This document shows, one piece after another, positions 49,801 through 60,041 of a DNA stretch of 64,000 nucleotides; within the stretch, counting starts at the first letter, position 1; every line of letters starts with the position of its first letter. The stretch spans positions 39,428,745 to 39,492,744 of the forward strand of contig CM075102.1 of the NCBI GenBank assembly GCA_037576195.1, read 5' to 3'. Position numbers and translations under genes: made by a program. The stretch is from Phytoseiulus persimilis (lineage: Eukaryota > Arthropoda > Arachnida > Mesostigmata > Phytoseiidae). The notes beneath the pieces were generated by a model. That model searched no databases and was not told where the DNA came from. It was given only the letters and a program-made list of their open reading frames with translations.

Positions 49801-52133
49801 GGCGGACAGTGAAGACAGCGGAGCCGGAGTTGTAGACTCGTACTTGCTGCAAACTATTGTGGGATTAGCGCACGCGTTCGGCAGCTGCCTATTTGGGATG
49901 CTGGTCGTAGGCAACAGTGTCGACTGCTACGTCGGCAGACGATATCTATCACAGGCGAGTATCCATCCGGAACCGCGGTCGGCACCGTTACATCATACAC
50001 GTATGAACCCTAACCGAACCGATGTCGACTTTCAGGCCGGCCTTCTCGGTTTAAGCTTCTCTTGTGTATCTCCGCTGGCTCTTGGGGGCTTCCGAGGTCT
50101 TTCGTTACTTGCAGTTCTATGCGGAGCCCTTTCAGGAGGTTTATGCTACTCGCTGAAACTCTTAGTTTTCGAACGTCTACGAGCAAGGCACTTCTCGAGG
50201 GCGTGGGGTTTCGTCCACTGGGCCATGAGTTTACCGATTGTACTCATTGTGCTCATAACTCGTAAGTTGGCGTAGCCGTCGTGTACTCCAATTCTGAGCA
50301 GCGTTCCATTTGATTGTATGATAACATCGACTGTGGAGCTGGAGGCAAGCTTTATCATCCACAGAATTCATTTCGGGCTCGTCCGCCGTTGGACCCGCGG
50401 GTCCTGGAATAGCTCTTCCAGGAGTCACGCTGTGGGACTTCCGCGCGGCGTTTTACGTGTCCTCGGGCTGCGCTCTGCTCGCGTGCCTTCTGCTGTTCGC
50501 CTTGCCCGTCTCGCATCGGGCTGCCTGTAGAATCGTGTATGCAGACCCGTTTCAAAGGTTTGTTGACTGTTTGTTGGCGATGATGCCGTCAGCCAGGTAG
50601 TCGGGCTATCTGTCACTGGCTGATCTAGCATGGCTGCGGGAGTCGGTGGAGCGCGCGCACTAGAGAACAAGGAAGCTCTGCATGACGCGAGGCCTGACAC
50701 GCAATCAAACTTTGTTCCTCAGTGAGTCTTGCCTTCCTGCCTCTCCCGAGCGGGCGGGCGGGCCGGCCGGCCGGCCAGCCGGCTGGCTGTACCTCACAAC
50801 AATGTACATTTTTCCTGCTCCTCTGGGATGCATAAGAAACATCAGAAGGAGTGAGAGGATGGGCCGCGTAGAAAGCATGCTTTGTGCCTTTCAGGAACGG
50901 GAGCCTGTCGAGCAGTTGGCATACGTGCAGTCTTTCGGGCAGTAGCATCCGCAATAACTCGAGCGCATCAAGGAGAAATGCATCTCAAAACGTCAACGTA
51001 GGAGCCGCCGGCGTAGGCGTCGGGAGCGGCGTGCAGGGCAGCTCAGCATCTGGAAACGGGGGTGCGAGGTTCAGAGAGAGGCCGCATACTCCGATTGGAG
51101 TCTCGTTGTCTTCGGGACCAGTTGCGTCGGGCTCTGGCCTGAACGGGCAAACTGAAGTTCGAGGTGAGTTACTCAGAGCCACAGAGCAGAGATGAGCTAA
51201 CGATGTGTTCATCCAACGACGCGTCCTGAGGAGTGCGTCCATGAGCTCGGTTTCGGAGAGCTTTTGTTCGCCTTCCAACCTTGGCGGCGGCAGGGCGCTG
51301 ACTCCGGGCGAAGCCCTGATAAAGTCCACGAAGCTGTTTTCCCAAGAAAAGGAAGACGCTTAGATTTTGTGGGAAGTTTATCTCTGGACAGATGAGAGGG
51401 CAGCCAGAAAACTCTGTGCCCCACTCGTACAAAAGACCATCTTCCGTTCCTTCGCCATCCTCACTCTTCATTCTCCTCGGTGACATTCTCGAGGGTCTAA
51501 CAGCTGAGCGACATTTTAAAAACCCATCTCGTGCCTGGCTCTGCAAACGCTTCAATGTGGGGCTCGTTGCCAAACCAAAAAACCGCTTCACGGTTCCCTT
51601 CTCATTTTCCTCTTCTTCGTCGCCCAGAGCAGGATAATTCAACTCACCGTCAAACCCTAAACAACTCGATTCACTCCCAGCAGAGGAATGCGTTTCGTGT
51701 CGCCAGCGCTTAGACCGGCTTCAAAGAACGGTGTCATGGGCCACTTCGGTTGATCTGCTCAACGCGCAAATGAGCAATTTCGAAGACAACGATGACTTTA
51801 ACGAAATCGGGAAGCGACCCGAGCTCCTCACCTGTATTTCGGAGGAAGGTCTCGTGGAAATGGTAGGTCAGGTTGACCCAAACATCGATTCCACGCTCAA
51901 TGAGGCGTTCAGTCGCCCTGTCAGCAACTCTAAGAAACTCTCTCGGTCCCTCGGCGCAGGTGGATCCCACAATACTCCTTTCGGATTGCTGTGAATGCGA
52001 ACCCTACGATGAGGATTTGAGTCCGTCTCCCGAATCTCCAGTGAAAGATAAACGTCCTCAAGGCTCTTTCGGCCATCTGCATCAGTGGCAGCCAGCCATG
52101 ACGCCAATCGAAGAAGTCACTTCAACCGTCTAG
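13892..52133 (+). CDS. SLC16-like monocarboxylate transporter (major facilitator superfamily), 11 exons
   Basis: Exons: 13892-14318, 44234-44413, 44951-45104, 46372-46504, 48885-49028, 49793-49954, 50036-50261, 50365-50557, 50895-51163, 51684-51862, 51960-52133. Splice phases match at every join, giving 746 aa. The family moves lactate, pyruvate or related organic anions, or aromatic amino acids or hormones, across the plasma membrane. Support: a long hydrophilic N-tail; HYYPEGEWGWVV (93-104), the MCT signature just before helix 1; YFKRRR at about 222 between helices 4 and 5; FFEFSTLRTKTVKVL before helix 7; the FYVSSG segment in the last helices; about 12 hydrophobic segments; and a 200-residue cytosolic tail ending EEVTSTV, a class I PDZ-ligand form. 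The signature normally reads [DE]G[GS][WF][GA]W, and here has Glu at the third position. Intron 1 is 29.9 kb; intron 6 is GC-AG. An in-frame TGA precedes the ATG. Substrate cannot be told from sequence. Exon calls are by eye, and exons 9 and 10 in the poorly conserved tail are less sure. Confidence 0.85.
22333..22683 (-). CDS. candidate nested coding exon, minus strand, unknown
   Basis: A frame of 116 codons open from an upstream TGA to a TAA at 22333-22335, with no ATG near its beginning. The central part has aromatic and charged residues in protein-like order, for example IPEIWKAFPDFRNML and LGDLRERFVAAKVL. A second frame on the same strand begins at an ATG (22696, MSLVKSWEYLD) and overlaps it to 22550. 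The two could be one gene with a frameshift, two exons, or chance. No family is recognised. Confidence 0.2.
   Translation of the reverse strand, partial: NHGSIWIAWLRRSNSFVANRKSETHRVVHETLMRPVSGNVAMAANSNYHRRSIPEIWKAFPDFRNMLRGNVAYNLGDLRERFVAAKVLRADSERVVHRLEGGKGAAVPTFPGTWSA
23049..23063. repeat. (GTC)5 microsatellite
   Basis: Five perfect GTC units inside transporter intron 1. Confidence 0.9.
26169..26183. repeat. poly(C) run of 15
   Basis: Uninterrupted run of 15 C, a likely site of length variation or assembly error, inside transporter intron 1. Confidence 0.95.
35639..35665. repeat. GCC-type trinucleotide repeat
   Basis: Imperfect (GCC)9 with a single GTC interruption. It opens long spurious Ala/Arg/Pro-rich frames on both strands around 35415-36190. 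Confidence 0.9.
36147..36164. repeat. (CA)9 microsatellite
   Basis: Nine perfect CA units inside transporter intron 1. Confidence 0.95.
40143..40364 (+). CDS. candidate small ORF, 73 aa, followed at once by AATAAA
   Basis: ATG-started frame ending TGA at 40362-40364, followed by an AATAAA at 40367-40372, almost touching the stop. The product is hydrophilic, with a plausible amphipathic stretch VDERNREQMLQLFSRES. The preceding frame (to TAA at 40141-40143) overlaps the ATG by one base. It lies within transporter intron 1 on the same strand. No domain is recognised and chance is possible. Confidence 0.2.
   Translation: MENHGVASQVIDESKNRISCSIQPGVTRISDCSLILNVDERNREQMLQLFSRESRIHGPSIEMGDNSSGIGCG
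45599..45659. repeat. perfect 15-bp inverted repeat with 31-base spacer
   Basis: Left arm 45599-45613 (TTTCCTCTCACGGGC) is the exact reverse complement of the right arm 45645-45659. It sits in transporter intron 3. As RNA it would form a 15-bp stem with a 31-base loop, shorter than a usual pre-miRNA. Confidence 0.9.
48043..48072. repeat. perfect 13-bp hairpin with AAAA loop
   Basis: GGGACAACGGCTC (48043-48055), loop AAAA, then the exact reverse complement (48060-48072). It sits in transporter intron 4, just after a doubled CTCAAAAGG motif. It is very stable as RNA or cruciform. No T run or mobile-element terminus is seen beside it. Confidence 0.95.
49955..50035 (+). other. GC-AG intron of the transporter, 81 bp, in frame and without stops
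   Basis: Donor CAG|GCGAGT and acceptor TTTCAG|GCC. GC donors with otherwise strong consensus are a known minor class. The intron is a multiple of three and open, so retention would add 27 residues without breaking the frame. Confidence 0.7.
50751..50787. repeat. GC-rich GGGC/CCGG tetranucleotide tract
   Basis: Short runs of CGGG and then CCGG units, self-complementary, inside transporter intron 8. Confidence 0.85.
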
Positions 52134-55100
52134 TCTTTTCGGGGACAGGATAATTTGTGGGATCGCTCTGATAGGTTCCGAATCAGATTTGGGAAACCTA
52201 ATCTAGGGCTCTCCACCCAGTCCATGTCACCCGCACCGCAACACCGGGAACTCTTGTTTCAGCGAAGGGAAAATTCTCATTGTCGAAAAGTGGACGTTCT
52301 CCGATGGTAGTCGACGAGCTCTCTCCAAGGAGCGACCCGGTCACAAGTTGGAGGGCGGAAGCGAGGAACGACGAATTTCGTTCGAGGGCCGGGTTATTCC
52401 GGAGATGTCAGCTGGGAACCAGCATGAGCCAACTGCCGCATTCTTCTACAAATTGTTAGTGTGAACGAGCCCCAATTCAAAACTCTACAAAATATTCAAC
52501 TGCCACGCTATCGGATCTCCTGGAGGATCTCCGTCGTTTGTAGATTTTGCCGTCCGGATAACTTCTCTCAACTGGTGTTCAGTGGTAAAACTGGATTGAA
52601 ACTTTCAAACTTGAGAATGGCACCGAGCACAAAACGCGACTGAATGAAGCTAGCGAATGAGCTAGATAGGAACTGTAAACTTTTCGTGTGATTTGTAAAT
52701 GAGAACCGTAGCACCGTAAAACTTTATTTTCTAGCTGACGAGCATCGATAGAAAAAGTAGATTCAACAGGAACGGTTGGATGGAACGATCCGCATGGTGA
52801 AGGCCGGATAACTATTCTTGCAATCCCTCCGCTCCGTGCAATCTCGATGCAGAATGGTACGTGCAGAGGCCAGTTCCTCGTTCGCGGTTCGAGAGATCAA
52901 TTCTGCCCGCCCTCGCCATCGGATCGGTGAACTTGAATGTGATGTGTGAATTGTGATATTTACTACGAGTCGATACGGTGCAGCTGTACAATGATGCATC
53001 TTCTAACCATACATACGGAACAAGAGTCATCTGTAAACAAAAAACCTCATGAACTCAAACTGTAGAGAGACCATGAACAACTTTTTGATGACACAGGATT
53101 CGCGTCGGCGCTAGAATATGGATGAAGGATGTTTCCGAATTTTGAGCAAATCCGATTCGTGTTCGGTTGTGCTGCAGGGGGAGGCTCAGCTCAGAGTCGA
53201 TGGGGATCTCCCGATAGGAAGGAAACCAACGCAAAGAAAAGTCGAGAGACCACGAGAATAAACAGAAGTTCGAAATACTCCAAGATTCCCTGCGTCCTTT
53301 TCGTCCAGTGGAACACGAGTGCTCGGTTTTTCTCGCAGTAAATCTCGTGTGGAATGATTGGAGCGATTCGCGTTCGATTCGACAAGATTTTCGAGTCATT
53401 TCGCCCGTTTCGCTGAAACTCATATTCTACCTGCGGTTGCGGCCTCAGATTAGCAGGAATAATGACTCGCTCTCCGCGAAAGTGAGAGAGTTGCTCTCAC
53501 GACCTCTCAAACTGGCTTGAAAAAGGTTCTCCCAGGGATAGGTGGGGTTCCATTCTCAGCAAGCGACGTAGACCTTGGAACTCAATGTTGACACCGCGTT
53601 GCTGACAGCATTCAAGTCTGAGTTCAGCCTGAGTACTTCGCTTGTTGTTCTTGTCTCGAGATTACCCGAAACACCATTCGCGAAAAGTCTCCACAGTACG
53701 AGGGAAAAAGGGCTCCTTCCAGTATCTAACCCCAGAGCAGGTGTACCGAGTGCGCGAAATAGATCGTCTTGATCGTTGCGCCGAGCAAGATGAGTTTCAG
53801 AACCGAATGCGCCGGGAACGAAGTCGGACTCGTCACGAGGCCGAAAGTTCTCAGGGAAAGGACAAACGTCAGAGGCAACGGACACATATTGGAAAACGCT
53901 CCGACAACGAATTCGGCACTTTAATAAAAATCGTGTCAATACTCTCCTGCCAGCAGGAGCAGCGAGCTCGGATCACGTTGCCAGACACAAATATGGATAG
54001 GGCCAAAACAAGTTGGAGTTGAGCGAGACATTCCGATCGAGATGCGCTGCCCGGTCAAAACGGGCATTCGAATCTGATGCTTTTGTTTGAATTTGGAACG
54101 CTGTCTCCAGCGGCCCGGGAGCGTTTGTGACGTGCTTCTGAGCACATCCCGCTTAATGTAGCTTCGAGGCGGAAGCTTTCCCGTGCTCACGTAGAATGAA
54201 GCGAGCAAAAAATGCACCATATCCGTAGATGTTCTTCCTTGGAAGAAAAAGTTTTATCTCCGCTGTTCCTCTCGCTGCATTCGTCAGAGGCGAATGGCTC
54301 TGAAGTTAATGAAGGATAGTCGTGCTGTCGCTAAAGATGGAAGAAGATATATGACATAAACGCCAGGCAAAAGGACACCGACGTCTCCTCCCCCTCCTCC
54401 TGGCATCATTCACGGACAACGTTCCCTGCCGAGGACAATGATCTATGCCTCCTCGTCCACGCTGCTACTTGTTCTCTTATTTCTTCTTTTGCTTGGCTCA
54501 CTTCCTCTCGTCCTAGTCGGCAGCATCTTCAAGGGTCTTGGCGACAGTTAAACCTCTCGGCCGACAGAAGGGCGGCGGACGCCGATGCTGCGATGCATCC
54601 ATGGCGTCAGTTCTTTGCGAGTCCGAGCAGCTCACTTCCGTCCCTGTTTCGTTTACGGCGAAGTTAAAAACCCTGAACGACAACGGCGACTCCCCACGTC
54701 CGTCCGACAATGACTCTGTTCGAGAAACTGTTTGAAGCATAGCGCAACATGGACCGGCAGGAGAGTTTTTTCCGGGCGGCAAGAGCGTGTCCTCTCTGCA
54801 TGGGAATGGTCAGACAGTTGGACGTCGCAACGACTACCGAGTGCTCTCCACGTTCACGACGGGGATCTTTTCATTATTAATCGCCTTCTTGTGTCTCCAG
54901 ACGAAGTGTATATTCGTTGAGCAAGACATCGAGTCGCCCGAATCTCCACTATATCATCGATGGCTGATTCTAACCCTCGCTGGCATGAAGCGGCCGTGTT
55001 GGCCAAACCATAAATTTCTGCTCTGCGCTTCATGTATTAAACATTATGGATTGCTACAGATGGCCAATCACACTCACACGCCCACGGACCGGCGCCAGGA

Positions 55101-56094
55101 AGCGCCGATAGCCTGAGCTGAGCAGGCCGCTGATTGGGCACCGGAAAACGTCCAAGGAGCTCTTGGAATAGGAGAAGCCGCATCCATCCAGCCCGTGCAG
55201 TCTTGTTTAATGCCGTTCCGCTCGTGTACGCGAGTCCCAACTCTCCGATAGACAGCTAGCCGGATGGCTATGACGAACGTTGTCCCAGTCAGTGCGCATA
55301 TATTCGGAAAACTCGGTCTTTGAATAGCGGACGAAGGGCCGGCCGCGCGTGCGTGCAGGCAGGCACGCGAAAGAAAGGAAGGGATGGCTATCCCGCTCGC
55401 TTGTTCGATCGGCCGCGGACGGCTTGAAGGGAGCAGAAACCCTACGCCATGCAAATGAGCGATCAAAAGATACTTACCAGGCCCCAGAAGACGTCACAAT
55501 GATCGAGTATTTCTTGCGACCAGCAACCGACCGACTGACTGGCCTAGTGGCTGGCTGGGACAAAATACACTGTTGAAACATTCCCCAATTTTCCTTGGGT
55601 CAACGTCAGACACAGCAGTGGTGACAGCTTGCCTACTTGATTCAGCAAGCAGCGTCTTGCTCCGCCGAGGTCATTCCTATATTTTGCAAGAGACGCTTCC
55701 ACCATTCCACTACGCATTGTTTGCACCTGAATCTTAGAGTAGAAGATATTTGCCGACTCCTTGATTCAAAACTACCTCTGTCTGTCGAGTCACCGTTGTT
55801 GTCGAATGTCACGCGGCGTCGTCAGGATGGAAGCCGGGTCAGAGTTCTTGATTCATGTCGCGAGTATCGGGCACGCACAAAATACTCATGAGGAGGCTCA
55901 TGAGGAGAGCAACATCTATCCTATATCTTCATTACTGAAAGCACCTCGTCCGCGGTGTCAGTAACGAAACCCCCAGAGCTCTGATCATACTTTCTCCTCG
56001 TTCTGAGCGCACTTCAAAGACGATTCCGTAGGAGATACTTCCCGGGGCCCAAGGAGGTTATTCCGAGGACGATCTACCCATACACACCTCCATG
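52134..56094. other. downstream flank of the transporter; no firm gene
   Basis: The transporter 3' UTR may run as far as the first canonical AATAAA at 53257-53262, about 1.1 kb after its stop. Exon-like frames occur at about 53719-53920 (charged, Arg/Glu-rich) and 54829-55080 (containing one hydrophobic segment), but neither has a start, splice sites or family that I can support. Confidence 0.35.
53257..53262 (+). terminator. possible poly(A) signal of the transporter gene
   Basis: First canonical AATAAA downstream of the stop at 52133 on the + strand. The distance of 1.1 kb makes assignment uncertain. Confidence 0.3.
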
Positions 56095-56227
56095 GACCCC
56101 CAGAAGTACGGTCATATCGATCCCGAAATCACCTCCGTTGACCCCCAGAAATATGGTAAGAACGATTTCGGAATCACCCAATCGACCCTGGGAAGTATGG
56201 TCAGATCAGCCTCGGAATCACCCCTAA
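56095..56227. repeat. degenerate tandem repeat, about 45 bp x 3
   Basis: Units start near 56095, 56140 and 56184, each opening GACCC..GAAGTATGGT-like and carrying a GGAATCACC-like motif about 30 bases in. The first two units read in frame as DPQKYG repeats after an ATG at 56092, but the frame is short (78 codons) and the third unit departs from it, so I treat it as a DNA repeat. Confidence 0.7.
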
Positions 56228-57076
56228 AAAAGTCGTCAGATCGAGCTGTGATCTTGTTCGAAGTACGGTCAGAGCGGGAGGAAAGTAGGATCGGATCGAG
56301 TCGGAATCATTTTCGATTTCGAATTTGAGTTCGGACCTAAATCCGAATCGGGAGCAGACCCTGATTTGGATTGGGAACGTCGAATCCGAATCATGCCCAT
56401 TTTGAGGTGCTGAGAAAGAAAGAAGGTCGAGGCGGAGAAACATCGCTGTTCTCAGAGCTGTTCCGATCGAACAAAAACGCTTGTGAAGCTCTCGGAGCGG
56501 CTCTTTGATCAGCAGTTTCCAGGAGACTTCGGCTTACGTAAACTGATGAGCTAAGAGGAAAACTTGGTCGTACGGCATCGCCGTTGACGTACTCTTTGGA
56601 TACATTTTAGTGAAGAACCCTACGTAATACCCCCCTGTTTTTAGCTATCCGGCCTCTTAGTTCAAGCTCTCCAGCTCGGCCACGAATTTTCTTCTCAACA
56701 CTCAATGAAAATTCTCAAACCGCTTTGAAGAACGAGCCCACCTGAAAACGACAGACGCTGCAGCTCTTTGCGACGAGTGCTTCGGTTCCCATTGGGGATT
56801 GGTCCCTTTCCGCTAGCCGAACTGCCGTCGTGAGAGTGGGAACTACGATCTCACAATCAGTGCGGACTCCGCGTCTCCAACTATTGGTAACACAGCTCGG
56901 TAGGAAAAATGGAAAGAGGAGGCCGGTACTCGAGAGTGGGTGAATCTGGGTCGTAGATTCCACATCCGTGAATCGCTTTCTGGTCTCTCTATTCTATCGA
57001 TTTCTCGAACTTAGGTCAAGTGCCAATCGCGGCGCTTGCAAATTTTCGGCTGAAAAATCTCGATGACGCCGCGGTC

Positions 57077-57427
57077 CTAATCATGAGTCTTGCCCACGGA
57101 GATCTTATTCAATCTTATTACGATTGGTAGTTTTTCATTCGGGTTTCTACTCGGATCTCGGCGTGAAAACCTGGAAGCAGAGCCGGCAGTGACGCAGCTC
57201 AGAAAATCACACCGTGGCTCGTGTGTGAACACCGGTCCCGTGAGTTCTAAGACTTGCTCCACGTAGATGTGCATTGAACAGGGGACTTCTTCATCAAACA
57301 TACTTCCAGAACGACGACTAACGAGAATATAATGGAGCCGCCTGTTGGATTTCGAATAGGCTGATTCGCAAATTGAGTCTTTCAAATACTGTTCCAACGA
57401 TTCGTAGATACCCGAATCGCTTGCCAT
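57077..57427 (-). CDS. candidate ORF, 116 aa, unknown, minus strand
   Basis: ATG at 57425-57427 on the minus strand, stop TAG at 57077-57079. The product begins MASDSGIYESLEQYLKDS and has mixed, soluble-protein-like composition with seven Cys and no membrane segment. No domain is recognised. It lies beside the inverted duplication and could be part of a decayed mobile element or chance. No minus-strand AATAAA is close to its 3' end. Confidence 0.25.
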   Translation of the reverse strand: MASDSGIYESLEQYLKDSICESAYSKSNRRLHYILVSRRSGSMFDEEVPCSMHIYVEQVLELTGPVFTHEPRCDFLSCVTAGSASRFSRRDPSRNPNEKLPIVIRLNKISVGKTHD

Positions 57428-57655
57428 TTTTCGAGGGAATGAGATTACTTCGATCAGCTTTCCGGCGGATGACTTTTAGGGAGACCTCGAAAAAAATGGG
57501 TATTTTCCAAAACCATCTTCTGACCTCAAATTTTCATCGTATCCATCCGAATTTCGCAGGAAATGACCGCCTCGATTTTCGAGGGAATTCCAAGAACTAA
57601 GAAAGTTACGGCCAAAACGAGACCGTGCTCGAAAATTCCCGACTAAAAAAAACAG

Positions 57656-57775
57656 CCTGCACACGGCGGTTGTCCCAAGTCGAAAACATCCATACCCGTT
57701 CTTCTCCTGCTCATTGCACTGTAAAGAATGATCCAATCCCGTATTCGTTTCTCGCGATCGACAGCTGGAAGGATG
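57656..57775 (-). repeat. inverted duplication, left arm
   Basis: Read on the minus strand, this matches the + strand segment at 58354-58474 at scattered but colinear words, including CATCCTTCCAGCT, AGAAACGA, GGATCATT and GAGCAGGAGAAGA, with small indels. Arms of about 120 bp are separated by about 580 bp. Confidence 0.6.
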
Positions 57776-58353
57776 GCGCATCCTTTCCGCTTGCTTTGGA
57801 TCTTCAGGATTTACATTTTTCAGGGTGGCTAAAAAAATCTTTCTCCAAAAATCTGACCAAGAAACTTCTGGAGTCAAGCGTTCAAGTGCGGAAACATCAG
57901 GCTTGAGGCGGTATGGGATGCAGCTCGAACGCTCGGAGACTCCGGATTCTCAGCTCGGAATTCGTGAGAAGGATCGTTCCAGCCTTGACGTCGAGAGCTG
58001 ACCTCTTGACGAGATCGCGTCTTCTTTGCGTTGCCGCCTGTGACTCCTCAGGGAATCCGGATTCGGGAGATCTTCCGACAGCAAGATGTTCCTAGATTAG
58101 CCGAAACTACCCGACTTTAGAGCCCATGAGCGGATCCGACGTAGCTTATTCAGTTTGTCCCTCCGGGAAAAGGAGCTGGAGGAGTTCGATGTTCTGTGCT
58201 GTGAGTTGAGTGAGAAAAAGTGGCCGGGTCGACCAAACGGATCCCGAGCTAGAAACCTGGAGTTGCCGGGAGTTCGAGCAGCGTGTCGGGCCTGACAGTT
58301 TCGATAGGTCAGATGTGATTCCCGACCAATTAACTCGAAAAAGAGAGAAACGG

Positions 58354-58474
58354 CATCCTTCCAGCTATCGACCGCAGAAACGAGACCCATAATCGGATCA
58401 TTTTGAACACGCTAAAGAGCAGGAGAAGAGAGGGGGAGAAAGTTTCCGACCAGCGAAGACCACCTTGTACATGC
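58354..58474 (+). repeat. inverted duplication, right arm
   Basis: Partner of the left arm at 57656-57775. Identity falls towards the far end, where GTTTCCGAC here matches GTTTTCGAC there. The two arms also give partly similar peptides (RHPSS.R and EQEK.G), but a TAA interrupts this copy. It could be the remains of a fold-back element or a duplicated exon. Confidence 0.6.
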
Positions 58475-59690
58475 ATGATCACGAATTCTCTAGAATTTTC
58501 CTCATAATGGGAGTTGAACAGTGGCACGCGAAGGCTCGGGGAACCTACAGTCCGGACGAGCATAGTTGAGCCGATAGTATTATCCAGGAAAGGAAAAAAT
58601 GAGATTAAGAAGGACTCACTTCATTCAAGGATGTCGATTCTCTCCTGCTTCCATCTGCGTCACTCCGCGAGATTCTGTGATGCATGCAGCGGATCAGTAC
58701 AGCGATTTCTAAGGCCGGACACGCACGCCTCGAAATCATGGGTTCCCATGCATTGTTGACCTTACTCGGGGATGTGACACCCGCAAACGCATGCTGATTC
58801 TCGGGAGTGGATCTGTGCTGCTCCGCTTACCGACGAGTCTAGCGGTAGCCCAGGGACACTATGTGTAGCTAATTATGATGCTTTCTTACCGGTGAAGCTC
58901 GTCAGTAGGGCCGAGCTCCATCGCAAGTCCGTGAGCGTTTCAATCCCTTCCAGCGGGCTTGAATGAGACTCGATGAAAAAAGCTGAATTCTTCGGAATCA
59001 GAAGGCCGATAGGAGTCGAGAGAGAATTCAATGATTTCCGTTCGTCCAGCGGAGTAACTACTCACGTCTGCGGCAGTTCGCGGTTACCCGATTGCTCGTC
59101 AATGCGACAGCAGAACCCTCTGAGCCTCGTTGATCTCTTAACACAAATAACTGATCCTCATTATTGCGGCCTGGGCTCGGTGACTTGCTGAGCACGAAGA
59201 CTCCGTGTGTGGAAGAAACGCTCCATATTAGATTTCGCTCTTCATTTAATCAGATATGCTTGCCATTCTGCTGAGGCTCACTTGTCAGATCCCAACGTTT
59301 CGAAGAGAGATGTTTGCAGCCCGTCCCCTTGTCGCTTCTGGGTAGTTTTCCATTCACCGAATCAATCTCGGTAGAGTACTTCTTCTCCCAGCATTCAGAC
59401 ATTTGAATGGAGCATTTCCAGGTTTTTGATTGCGAATTCGACCGCAGAGGGTGCCCATGCACTCGCACTCTCGCACCCCAATCGTTATGGTATGAGGCTC
59501 TTGCGGGGACATGGAAGCTTCGTTAAGTTTGATTCAGTCGAGGGATTTCTGGCCGGCGAAACCGAACCATTAAGTAATCGTTCATCAATCATCAATCACC
59601 ATCCACCCAAAAATCCATCGACAGACATGTGGGTGAGCGCCTGGATGGATTAAATATTGCCACGGGAGAGTTCAGCCATCGGGTACTCAG

Positions 59691-60041
59691 TTATCCAATC
59701 ACCTCTTGGATCACTGGTGACGCGTTCGGTGAGGAGAACTGAATTTTGAACTTGCACAGTGAGCTCCCGATCTCCCACTCCTTCCAAACGATGAATTCCT
59801 GCCAATTATCAAGATAGCGAAATACCACAGTGTCGGATGGGGCTAAAATGCAGATCTTGGCAACGCCGATCGCTGTTAAATTTTGGCAGTGGAGCGGGTC
59901 GACCGGCACCATGTACGCCGAGGAGAAATGCGCCAGTTCCAATGCCACTCCTGGCTCCACCGCTTCTTTCGTGTCCCCAACAATGTCAAGGTCACGGGAC
60001 GGAAACGGCCCGCAATCCCACCCGAACAGCTGGATGCACAT
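59691..60041 (-). CDS. candidate ORF, 116 aa, unknown, minus strand
   Basis: ATG at 60039-60041 on the minus strand and stop TAA at 59691-59693; the frame is open back to a TGA near 60090. The composition is protein-like, with alternating hydrophobic and polar residues and motifs such as VVFRYLDNWQEF and IVWKEWEIG that suggest a beta-rich soluble fold. No family is recognised. The + strand across the same bases also has a plausible frame (59883-60122), so strand is uncertain. Confidence 0.28.
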   Translation of the reverse strand: MCIQLFGWDCGPFPSRDLDIVGDTKEAVEPGVALELAHFSSAYMVPVDPLHCQNLTAIGVAKICILAPSDTVVFRYLDNWQEFIVWKEWEIGSSLCKFKIQFSSPNASPVIQEVIG

